From NCBI RefSeq assembly GCF_035956715.1, contig NZ_CP108381.1, forward strand, positions 2,108,001 to 2,172,000: a DNA stretch of 64,000 bases. The letters are read 5' to 3'. The notes below the pieces were generated by a model. It did no database searches, was not told where the DNA came from, and worked only from the letters and a program-made list of their open reading frames with translations. The DNA is from Nocardia sp. NBC_01329. GTDB lineage: Bacteria > Actinomycetota > Actinomycetes > Mycobacteriales > Mycobacteriaceae. The position numbers and the translations under genes are program-made. Of this stretch, positions 1 through 7,107 are shown in pieces (the stretch's first letter is position 1; each line of letters begins with the position of its first letter).

Positions 1-199
1 CGGAGTCGATCACCGTGTTCGCGCCCGCTGGCATGTGCGGATGTCCTGATTCGCAACCGATCTCACCCACCAACCGAGCAGATACGGACCTTCACGAGCG
101 CGCGGTATGCGGCAGGAGAGAGCGTTCGAAGCAGCGTGCACGACGAAGGTAGAGCCCGCGCCGTTACCTACCGCGCATCGCGGAGGACTCAGTAATGGC

Positions 200-1075
200 T
201 CACTGGAACAGGTCGGTGTGTGAATGGGCCGGAACCTTCGAGCAGACGTAGAGCTGTAGTCCGTAGCCCCTGGAAATCGTAACCTTGGCAGGGTTGGCCA
301 CGCGGGCATCACCGAGGGCTTGATCCTCGTACGGGATCCAACTGCCGGTGCTGCCGTCCCATTCGCACGAGTCGATCGTCAGCAGCGGGGTCATCGCGGC
401 GCCACAGTCGATACAGAACCGGGGGATGGGATCGGTGAGTCCCCACCGGGGCCAGCCACCGACCTTCCAGCCGGGAGCGATGGACAACTCGTTGATGTAG
501 AACTCCTCCCAGGCCTTCGCATAGTAATCGTCCACCACGACCCCGGCCGCCTCGAATGCGCTCCGGTCCGCCAGCTGCGCTCGCAGCTGCTCGCTCAAAT
601 CCAAAAAGTTGGGGTATTCGGTGATTTGCTCCGGTGCGAGCACGCACGGCTCCGGCACATAGCCGTAGTCGGACACGGGCGGCGTGGGGGGCGCGGTGAG
701 GATGTCGGTGACCTCGGCGGCGGTTCGCCAGAACAGCTCGGTCGGAGGCCTGTAGTGCGGCGGATGCTGCTCGGAGGGACACCACAGCACCTGGAGCAGG
801 TCGGCTCGTCCGGGTGGGCGTAGCAGCGCTACATCGCGTGCATACAGCTGAGCTACCGGCACCAGCGGCCAGGCCGGGCCCTCGTGCCACTTGTCGCAGT
901 ACGGCCAGGGGTAGTCGGCGGGCCACAGCAGTGGGCCTCCGACCGAACTGTCGTGTGGTGACGGAGAACCGGGTCGGGGATGCAATCGCATCGCCGGGCG
1001 TGCCAGCGGGACGAGTCCGGGAACGACCGCGGCGATGTCTATCGGGCGCGGCGGGGTGGTACGGATGCTGCTCAC
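200..1075 (-). CDS. hypothetical protein, DUF1963-like
   Basis: This 291-residue protein starts at GTG 1075. It opens with a Pro/Arg-rich stretch followed by a segment (GGPLLWPADYPWPYC) typical of actinobacterial DUF1963/YwqG-like proteins that begin with a Gly-Gly-x-x-x-Trp-Pro motif. The middle includes LYARDV and LLQVLWCP, also recurrent in that group. A CIDCGAAM pair of cysteines near residue 225 and a late cysteine/histidine stretch suggest a metal site. No signal peptide or membrane segment is visible. Function is unknown; the family call is from remembered motifs, and the reading frame itself is well supported by codon pattern. Confidence 0.7.
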   Translation of the reverse strand: MSSIRTTPPRPIDIAAVVPGLVPLARPAMRLHPRPGSPSPHDSSVGGPLLWPADYPWPYCDKWHEGPAWPLVPVAQLYARDVALLRPPGRADLLQVLWCPSEQHPPHYRPPTELFWRTAAEVTDILTAPPTPPVSDYGYVPEPCVLAPEQITEYPNFLDLSEQLRAQLADRSAFEAAGVVVDDYYAKAWEEFYINELSIAPGWKVGGWPRWGLTDPIPRFCIDCGAAMTPLLTIDSCEWDGSTGSWIPYEDQALGDARVANPAKVTISRGYGLQLYVCSKVPAHSHTDLFQ

Positions 1076-1222
1076 AGCGGCGATTCTGCCAAGGTGATGG
1101 TGATGCAGGCTTTTCGAAAGGTCAAAGCGCTGTCGCTCATCGGAAGCACGCGCGATCTCACTAGCCAGTCCTCCGGCACGGTTTGAGCAGTCGCTCGTCG
1201 GCTTACAGGATGTCGATGAGAG

Positions 1223-2430
1223 TCACTCTGGGCACCGTGGCGAGGCTAGAAGAGGGTGTCGCGCACCCTCAGCGCCGGCACCCGGGGTGATGTAGGCGCT
1301 GTGCGCCGGGCTGATGTGGGCCAAGACCTCGTCGTCGATCCGCTGCCCGGCCCGACGCATCTGCTCGACCGCGATCCCGTAATACATTGTGGTCCAAGCG
1401 ATTACCGCGTTGGTCGCCAATGTCAGGCACCAGGCTTGCTCGGCTTGGTCCTCGAGGTGGCGGGCGCCGGATCATGCCCTCGTGGGCGCAGAGCAGGTCG
1501 CGGCGCCGCGCGTGCAACGATTCGCCCTTGTTGAGCTGGCGGGAGATCTTGCGCCGATAGTCCGGATCCGAGAGGTATTTCGCGGCGTAGATCGTGCGCC
1601 GCACCGCCCCGTACTCCTCGAGCGCCGCGGCCAGGGTGTTCTGGCGGCCCGAGGCCGAGAGCTTGCCGACCAGCAGGGAAGCGGTGGCGTGCCCGAACTT
1701 CAGCGACCCTGCCAGCCGCAGCAGATCGTCCCAGTGCTCGGCGATCAACTCCAGGTTCGCCTTACGCGTCATCAACGCCCCCGCGTGCGGGAACCGGGCC
1801 TCGGCCTCGGTGCGTGGGGCTGGCCGGTACAGGGTGATCCGGCCCAGATCCCGGATCCGCGGGGAGAGCTGCATCCCCAGCAGATCGAACAGGCCGAAGT
1901 TCACCAGGCCACCCCGTGAGTGTCGGTGGCGTGCTCGGTGATCGGCAGATCCGTTGCGTTGCCCAGGATCTCGTCGAGCACGTAGTGGGCTTCGCGTTTG
2001 GTCGCGACGATCACCTTGGTGCCGTAGGTGGCGTGCTGATCGGTGACGTGGGTATAGGTTGACAGGCCCTGCTCGGTGAAGCAGCGGCTCATCGCCCGCG
2101 CGGTGCTCGACTTGCCGCGCGTGGGGGAGCGCTGCCCGTCGCTCGAAGACAACGTGCCCGCACCGAACACCGCGGTCAGCGGTAGGCGTTGGTGATAGTC
2201 GATCAGTGCGAGGTTGGCCGCGCGCAGGGTCTCCCCGCGCACATACCATTCGCGGTCCAGGACAGGATGTCGAAAGTGATGCCGCAGGCCTGCGCCATCC
2301 AGGTCAATCCCAGGTTCGTCGAGTGCGCCAGGAGCACCGCGATCAGGTTGCGTTCGAATTCCGGGGTGCGGGTCTGCTTGCCGCCGGCGTGGGTGACACA
2401 GTCCAGGTAGCCGGTACGTTTGTCCAGCTT
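1223..2430 (-). pseudogene. tnpA: Tn3-family transposase, C-terminal half, multiply frameshifted
   Basis: The minus strand carries the conserved DDE half of a Tn3-family TnpA, but in several frames. The first frame reads AGGKQTRTPEFERNLIAVLL to about 2250. The second reads LRAANLALIDYHQRLPL through AEHATDTHGV-like text to about 1905. The third reads NFGLFDLLGMQLSPRIRDLG to about 1440. The fourth reads ATNAVIAWTTMYYGIAVEQM and ends at 1223. Each junction needs an indel to restore the known family order. The N-terminal DNA-binding half is absent, and the normal C-terminal tail after ISPAHS is replaced by unrelated residues. It is therefore a dead remnant of a Tn3-type transposon. The recombinase remnant at 5969-6604 may come from the same element. 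Confidence 0.88.
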
Positions 2431-2436
2431 TCACAT

Positions 2437-2661
2437 TCATTCCGCCGCCGAGGATTTCCTGCGCGAGTTCGGCGGGCTGACGGTGGGCAGCGGCGGACCC
2501 GGGATCACCAGCACGCGGGAAGCATTCAACTCCACCCACTGCTTGCGCTGGGCGAAGGCGAAGACGACCGCTTCGGCGAATGGGGCGAGGAGATCGGCCG
2601 CCACCGCTTTCCACTGGGGGAACTCGACCACGGCCGCTTCTTCCTCGGCTTGGACGAACAT
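2437..2661 (-). CDS. small hypothetical ORF
   Basis: This 74-codon ATG frame lies just upstream of the Tn3 remnant. It is rich in Ala, Val and Glu (AEEEAAVVEF, AVVFAFAQRK) and runs into the same bases that encode AELAQEILGGG in another frame. I do not recognise it. It begins about 10 nt from a perfect 36-nt palindrome at 2671-2706, which would be a plausible operator or promoter-proximal hairpin if the gene is real. It may equally be part of the degenerate transposon sequence. Confidence 0.25.
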   Translation of the reverse strand: MFVQAEEEAAVVEFPQWKAVAADLLAPFAEAVVFAFAQRKQWVELNASRVLVIPGPPLPTVSPPNSRRKSSAAE

Positions 2662-2670
2662 GGCGAGCTG

Positions 2671-2706
2671 TGCTGTGAATATCGCTGGTCAGCGATATTC
2701 ACAGCA
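2671..2706. promoter_or_regulatory. perfect 36-nt palindrome (17-bp arms)
   Basis: The left arm begins TGCTGTGAATATCGCTG at 2671-2687. After GT, the exact reverse complement ends at 2706. The arms are A/T-richer than their surroundings and are not followed by a T tract on either strand. An operator, recombination site or replication-type dyad fits better than a simple terminator. It lies between the Tn3 remnant and the winged-helix gene. Confidence 0.6.
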
Positions 2707-2795
2707 GACCTGATGTCCATCATTGCCCGTATTCTGAACACTGCGCCGATTGGACGGCGGACGACCGTGGCGGGTGCCGGTGAGGTATGAGTTGG

Positions 2796-3107
2796 TCAAC
2801 GGTCGGCCTGCTGTGTGGTCTCACTGGCCTTGCGCGTGAGCGCGGTGAGTGCGGCGAGGTGGGCGTGGTAGGCGATACGGCCCGGGTGGGTGAGGGCGAG
2901 CCAGGTTTTCGGTTTGCGACCGGCGTATCCCTTAGTGACGGTGAGGTAGCCGGCGGCCTCCAGCACGGTCATCGCCTTCGACAGCGTGGACTTGTTCAGC
3001 TCGCAGAGTTCGGCGACCCTCAGGAACTCGGCTTCGTCGCATCCGTCGAGAAAAGCGACTAGCTTCAGCCGCGGCAGGGAAGCGAACAGCTCGTTCACTT
3101 CTTCCAT
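2796..3107 (-). CDS. winged-helix transcriptional regulator
   Basis: This 103-residue single-domain DNA-binding protein carries a helix-turn-helix at about residues 27-52 (EFLRVAELCELNKSTLSKAM). A wing follows (GYLTVTKGYAGRKPKTWLAL) and then a short C-terminal helix. The arrangement matches the small winged-helix 'transcriptional regulator' group (MarR/ArsR fold; HTH_34-like) often paired with a membrane protein. The start ATG at 3107 lies 13 nt inside the preceding gene, so the two are translationally coupled. It probably represses its own operon through the palindrome at 3559-3600; that link is inferred from position. Confidence 0.85.
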   Translation of the reverse strand: MEEVNELFASLPRLKLVAFLDGCDEAEFLRVAELCELNKSTLSKAMTVLEAAGYLTVTKGYAGRKPKTWLALTHPGRIAYHAHLAALTALTRKASETTQQADR

Positions 3108-3550
3108 TGCACAGGCCACCGTCGTGATAGTCCGAACCACAGCCATCCGCCAAGGACCACTCCCGTTACTAGCCGCCACCAGCCGCTGTCCACACCCAGT
3201 GCGGCCACCGCACCTATGAGCAGCGGCGGCAGCACCAGCAGCAGACTCTGTTTCCATTGCACAACAGGCTGCTCCGTCAACGAGCGTGGAACTATCCCAC
3301 GCGCCCGCGCGGTGCGCGAAAGCCACCACACCAGCGCAACGAACACCGAGCCGGAGACGATCGCGCCGACCCAAATGGCCGGGTTGCTCGCGCCGTCGCC
3401 GAATGCCGTGCTGGTCAGCACCGCAGTGAGCCCTCCGAACGCACCGGCCGCGAAAGGTATCCAGCCGGAAGGCGCGGCGGCCTCGCGTGCGTGCCGAGTG
3501 GTGGTGCGGGCGATGTCCAGCGCCTGCTGCGGTGTTTGGGCGTCCTGCAT
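3095..3550 (-). CDS. small integral membrane protein
   Basis: This 151-residue protein starts at ATG 3550; an upstream TTG at 3568 lies inside the palindrome and is less likely. Four hydrophobic segments are visible: near residues 28-46, 58-75, 98-114 and 121-137. A cytoplasmic N-terminus contains a short helix (ALDIARTTTRHAREAA). The gene overlaps the start of the downstream winged-helix regulator by 13 nt. Paired genes of this kind are common in actinomycetes; the membrane partner's substrate or signal is not known. No Shine-Dalgarno sequence is obvious. Confidence 0.75.
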   Translation of the reverse strand: MQDAQTPQQALDIARTTTRHAREAAAPSGWIPFAAGAFGGLTAVLTSTAFGDGASNPAIWVGAIVSGSVFVALVWWLSRTARARGIVPRSLTEQPVVQWKQSLLLVLPPLLIGAVAALGVDSGWWRLVTGVVLGGWLWFGLSRRWPVQWKK

Positions 3551-3558
3551 GGGATGAA

Positions 3559-3600
3559 CATACGTCAACTGGTTTCCATTTGGAAATCAGTTGACGTATG
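3559..3600. promoter_or_regulatory. 42-nt palindromic operator upstream of membrane/regulator operon
   Basis: The left arm CATACGTCAACTGGTTTCCA (3559-3578) is separated by TT from a right arm that is its reverse complement with one mismatch. It sits 8 nt upstream of ATG 3550, where a repressor would block transcription or early elongation. The size suits binding of two dimers of the winged-helix protein encoded by the second gene of the operon. Confidence 0.7.
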
Positions 3601-3636
3601 GCCGAATCTCTCACGGGTTGACTGAAGCGCCTCGAA

Positions 3637-3664
3637 TGTTCAAAAAATGATGTGTTCTTGAACA
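3637..3664. repeat. IS30-end-like sequence / 28-bp dyad
   Basis: The site has 7-bp arms, TGTTCAA at 3637 and TTGAACA ending at 3664. Its first 16 bases match the left end of the IS30-type element (4582 onward) at 14 positions. It may be an orphan IS30 end, a preferred target, or a subsite used by the serine recombinase. No gene is seen between 3551 and 3801. Confidence 0.5.
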
Positions 3665-3801
3665 TTGATAGGCAAGATAATCGCTGGTCATAGATGTATC
3701 CGACCGAGGTTCCGTCCAGAATCACCCTCTTTTTGGACACCGGGAAGATGCAGTATCTCGGATGCTCCATCCTCGGTCCGCTGCGAGACTGGTTCCCGAA
3801 G

Positions 3802-4527
3802 TCAGCTCTCGATGGAGAGGGTGAGGCCATCGGGTGCGGTGAGAGCGGCAGCCACGCCCTGGTCGTCTACGGGATCCACCCGCCCAGTTCTGCCGGGCGG
3901 CTCGCCGGCTCGCCGTTGAACCTCGGTGACGGAGTCAACGGCGATGATCAGGCGCCAGTCCGGCACCGTGTTCGCCTCTGTGAGCCCGGTGAAATCGGTG
4001 TCGGGATCGGTCATTCCGAGGCTGCGCTGGTAGAACTCGGCGGCGGCTAGTGGGTCTGCGCTCAGATGTTGTAATCGCCGCGGTGCTGCCCTGGTCGCCC
4101 GCGGATGCGTCCAGCCCCTCTGTGGTGCCCGCCGCCACAGCGACACTGGCGCGCCGAACGGATCGATCAGTGTCGCGATCCGGCCGTCGTCTCCGGCATC
4201 GAAGGGCGCTACCAATAGTCGGGCGCCGGCCTCGACCGCGGCCGCGACCCGCGCGTCCACTTCGTCGACCGCCAGGTAGCAGGCGATGTGCGCCGGTGTC
4301 CCGGGCGGATAAATAGCTGCGGTCACGTCACTGAGACCGCCGATGCGGTGCTCGCCGACCCGGATGACGGTGGCCCGCCGCCACGAGTCCTGGTCGATCT
4401 CGACAGTCCAGCCCAGCGCGGCTTCGAAGAAAGCTGCCGCCGCATTCGGATCTTGTGTCTTCAGGTCCACCCAGCAGAATGTCCCGTCAGGTCGGGGGAC
4501 CAGATCTACAGAAGGCTGCGCACTCAC
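3802..4527 (-). CDS. VOC family protein, two glyoxalase-like domains
   Basis: This 241-residue protein consists of two consecutive vicinal-oxygen-chelate modules. The first spans about residues 13-125 (FCWVDLKTQDPNAAAAFFEA and LIDPFGAPVSLWRR). The second spans about 145-240 (LQHLSADPLAAAEFYQRSLG). The first module ends with the usual D-P-F-G motif. The second is more divergent, so a metal-dependent activity is uncertain; relatives act as dioxygenases, glyoxalases or antibiotic-binding proteins. The gene stands alone between mobile-element sequences, its start lying 54 nt from the IS30 left end. Confidence 0.8.
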   Translation of the reverse strand: MSAQPSVDLVPRPDGTFCWVDLKTQDPNAAAAFFEAALGWTVEIDQDSWRRATVIRVGEHRIGGLSDVTAAIYPPGTPAHIACYLAVDEVDARVAAAVEAGARLLVAPFDAGDDGRIATLIDPFGAPVSLWRRAPQRGWTHPRATRAAPRRLQHLSADPLAAAEFYQRSLGMTDPDTDFTGLTEANTVPDWRLIIAVDSVTEVQRRAGEPPGRTGRVDPVDDQGVAAALTAPDGLTLSIES

Positions 4528-4581
4528 AACCTGTAAGCATCGCAGAAGCTCATCGCCGACCGGATGTCGCGAGACGCAACC

Positions 4582-5842
4582 TGTTCATCAAATGATGGCG
4601 ATCTCAAAGGGTCAGCGCATCACCGCTGCTCAGATGTTCAGCGTAAACCTCGGCAGGGCTGCGGTATCCATGGATCCTGCGGGGCCGGTGATTGAGTTCG
4701 CAGGCGATGGCATCGAGATCGGTCTGGTCGAATCGACGCAGGTCAGTGCTCTTGGGTAGATATTGGCGCAGCAGCCGATTGGTGTTCTCGTTGGTGCCGC
4801 GCTGCCAGGGACTGCGGGGCTTGCAGAGGTAGATCGGTGTCTGCGTCGCCGCCGTGATGGTTTGGTGGCCGGCGATCTCGCGGCCGCGGTCCCAGGTCAG
4901 GGTCCGGCGTATCGATGCGGGCAGCCCGAGGAGGAACCGTGTCAGATGTGGTGTGACCTGCTCGGCTTTGATGCCGTCGGGCAGCGCCACCAGGACCGTG
5001 AATCGGCTGGTCCGCTCCACCAGCGTGGCGATCGCCGACGGCCGCGAGCCCATCACCAGATCACCTTCCCAGTGGCCGGCGACTTGGCGGGTTTCGACCT
5101 CGGCAGGTCGTTCACTGATGGGCACGAGTTCCCGGATCACGCCGCGCCCGTCAGGCTTGCGGGCCCGTTTCGGGTGTCGCATCGGACGTCCGGTGCGCAA
5201 CCGCTGCGTCAGGGTGCGATCGATCGCCTTGCGGCGCGGGTCGAACAATGCCAGATAGATCGCTTCGTGCGAGATCCGCATCGACGGGTTGTCGGGGAAG
5301 TGCCGGCGCAGCCATCCGGCGATCTGCTCGGGCGACCACAGAGACTTGAGCTTGTCCTCCACCAGCACCCGCAAGTGTGGGCGGGCCGCGAGCTTGGCCG
5401 GCTTCGGGCGCCGCGCTCGCTGAAAGGCCAGCTGGTCAGCAGCCGCAGCCCGGTAAGTGCTCTGGCCGCCGTTGCGGGCGATCTCACGCGAGATCGTCGA
5501 AGGTGAGCGCCCCAGCGACACCGCGATCGTTCGTGCTGAGCAGCCCATGGCCAGGCCTCGCGAGATCTCCTCGCGCTCGGTGAGTGTCAGATGTCGGCTT
5601 TGCCGAGCTCGGGGTCGTTTTCGGACTCCTCCGGTCTGGGCGAGGAACCGGCGCACGTGCTGCAGCGGAATACCGAGCGACCGCGACATCGAACTGAGCG
5701 ACTCACCTGCCCGCCATCGTGTCCATAACTCGTCCTGACCAGCAGGTGACAACCCGTAGTCCCGCACCGAACCCTCCACGCCGACATGATCATCCATGCG
5801 GTGATGCAGTGACCAGTTGAGCCCAAGATCGTTTTTTGAACA
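4582..5842 (-). mobile_element. IS30-family insertion sequence
   Basis: The element is about 1.26 kb, bounded by imperfect inverted ends that begin TGTTCA. The left end is TGTTCATCAAATGATGG at 4582. The right end, read inward from 5842, is TGTTCAAAAAACGATC. About 17 of the first 26 positions agree between ends. It carries one full-length transposase. I could not identify a clear target duplication, so the outer limits are good to a few bases. Related end-like sequences occur outside it at 3637 and 5899. Confidence 0.8.
4604..5797 (-). CDS. IS30 family transposase
   Basis: This 397-residue protein has an N-terminal helix-turn-helix region (residues about 15-60). A second, IS30-type HTH (LTLTEREEISRGLAMG, residues 70-115) contains SPSTISREIARNG. 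A DDE catalytic core follows. The catalytic acidic residues are visible in GHWEGDLVMG, LTWDRGREIAG and RGTNENTNRLLRQ. Length and order match intact IS30 transposases, and no frameshift or stop interrupts it, so it may be active. It cuts and joins at the element's inverted ends. Confidence 0.95.
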   Translation of the reverse strand: MDDHVGVEGSVRDYGLSPAGQDELWTRWRAGESLSSMSRSLGIPLQHVRRFLAQTGGVRKRPRARQSRHLTLTEREEISRGLAMGCSARTIAVSLGRSPSTISREIARNGGQSTYRAAAADQLAFQRARRPKPAKLAARPHLRVLVEDKLKSLWSPEQIAGWLRRHFPDNPSMRISHEAIYLALFDPRRKAIDRTLTQRLRTGRPMRHPKRARKPDGRGVIRELVPISERPAEVETRQVAGHWEGDLVMGSRPSAIATLVERTSRFTVLVALPDGIKAEQVTPHLTRFLLGLPASIRRTLTWDRGREIAGHQTITAATQTPIYLCKPRSPWQRGTNENTNRLLRQYLPKSTDLRRFDQTDLDAIACELNHRPRRIHGYRSPAEVYAEHLSSGDALTL

Positions 5843-5898
5843 CTAAGGCCGAAACGGGCTCCGGCACCCGAACGCCCAGGTCGGTCGAAAACGGCAAC

Positions 5899-5909
5899 TG
5901 TTCAAAAAA
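5899..5909. repeat. extra copy of IS30-type terminal sequence
   Basis: TGTTCAAAAAA at 5899-5909 is an inverted copy of TTTTTTGAACA at 5832-5842, the right tip of the IS30 element, 56 bp away. Together with 3637 it makes three near-identical end-like motifs around the insertion. It lies about 60 bp upstream of the broken serine recombinase gene and could alternatively be part of its recombination site. Confidence 0.5.
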
Positions 5910-5968
5910 CATGTCGTAAAGTCTGCTTGTTCAACAACTCGCAACCACCCTTTTGTGTACGATTCGGG

Positions 5969-6604
5969 GTGACGGATACCGATACGCTCGAACCGCTTTC
6001 CCTCGACGGCGATGCCCTGGATCCGATCGGCGGGGGAGGAGCACTGATCGGGTACGCCCGCGTGTCCACTCGCGATCAGAACCTCGACCGGCAACTGCGT
6101 GCGCTGAAGGCGGCCGGGTGCCGCAAGACCTACGCGGACAAGAAGTCGGGCAAGGACGTCGAGCGCGAAGAACTCGCGAAGTGCCTGGGCTACATGCGCG
6201 CCGGCGACACTCTCGTCGTGGCGTCGCTGGACCGGCTCGGCCGCTCCTTGTAGGATCTGATCACGATCGTGGCCGATCTACGGCGCCGCGGTATCGGGTT
6301 CCGGTCTCTGCACGAATCCCTGGACACCACCACCCCCGGCGGCCGGTTGGTGTTCCACGTCTTCGCTGCCCTTGCCGAATTCATCCGCGAACTCATCGTC
6401 GACGGCACCCACGAGGGCCTCGCTGCCGCCCGGGCCCGCGGGCAGCGCCTCGGGCGGCCACCGGCCATGAGCGAGGAGCAGGTCCGCCAGGCCCGCGCAC
6501 TGCTGACCCGACCGGATGAGTCGGTGTCCTCGGTCGCGCGGTTACTCGGGATATCTCGGACCACGCTGTACAAGTACGTACCCGAGCTGACCAGGAAGGG
6601 GTGA
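5969..6604 (+). pseudogene. serine recombinase (resolvase), interrupted by amber codon
   Basis: A Tn3-type resolvase/invertase is encoded in one frame from GTG 5969. The N-terminal catalytic part contains IGYARVSTRDQNLDRQL with the nucleophilic serine, and VVASLDRLGRS. Then a TAG at 6251-6253 falls where relatives have a Gln, Lys or Arg codon (RSL-x-DLI). The frame continues unchanged through IRELIVDGTHEGLAAARARG to a C-terminal HTH (SSVARLLGISRTTLYKYVPE) ending at 6604. Everything apart from the single stop is family-like, so the gene appears freshly inactivated. A truncated 94-residue product would lack the DNA-binding domain. Confidence 0.88.
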
Positions 6605-6735
6605 CCCCGCGAGCGACCAGACTGGGGTGTACTCCAGGTAGACACGGTCGGTGGCTACCGGCGACCGACCGTCACCACACGTCACGTGCGACCGCCTACG
6701 TCGGCCTGCGCGTCTGGACCATTGGCGTTATGGGG

Positions 6736-7089
6736 TCACTGCGCGCCGGGGCTACCGACCGGGCGCATCACCAGATCGAATCGGCGGATGTCATCGTTGT
6801 CGTACCAGCCGTCCAGTCGGCGGGTGTAGACGATGTTTCCGGCTCCGTCGTACAGGTGATCGGGATAAGGGTCGGTACCCATGACATCGCCACGCTGACG
6901 CCACCGTTCGGCTCGGACGGGGTCGAACGGTGGCGGGTCGGTAGCGCGAGCCTGTTCTGCGGCGCGAAGTTCGGCGTTGAACTGGTCGAGCGTGGCTTGC
7001 GCGCGGGTCTGTTCGGCGGAGCTGGGGATCTGCGGGTGGCGCTCGCCGGCCCCTTCCTGGCGGGGGCGGCCGGTGGGTGGTTCGACCAT
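6736..7089 (-). CDS. hypothetical protein, candidate immunity protein
   Basis: This 117-residue acidic/polar protein is encoded 18 nt downstream of the ADP-ribosyltransferase toxin gene, in the same orientation. The N-terminal third is Pro/Gln/Ala-rich. The C-terminal half (DPYPDHLYDGAGNIVYTRRL, then a Trp-Tyr-Asp-Asn segment) looks folded. I recognise no family. The immediate position after a secreted polymorphic toxin is where the cognate immunity gene normally lies, which is the only functional argument. No signal peptide or membrane segment is seen, consistent with a cytoplasmic antidote. Confidence 0.55.
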   Translation of the reverse strand: MVEPPTGRPRQEGAGERHPQIPSSAEQTRAQATLDQFNAELRAAEQARATDPPPFDPVRAERWRQRGDVMGTDPYPDHLYDGAGNIVYTRRLDGWYDNDDIRRFDLVMRPVGSPGAQ

Positions 7090-7107
7090 TGGGATCTTCT
7101 CTTTCTC

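Noticed and set aside
4578..5846. Target-site duplication of the IS30 element
   Set aside because: The bases flanking the two tips do not match convincingly, so no duplication is claimed.
6251..6253. Programmed read-through or recoding at the TAG of the serine recombinase
   Set aside because: No stem-loop or known recoding context is visible just downstream, so simple mutation is the better explanation.
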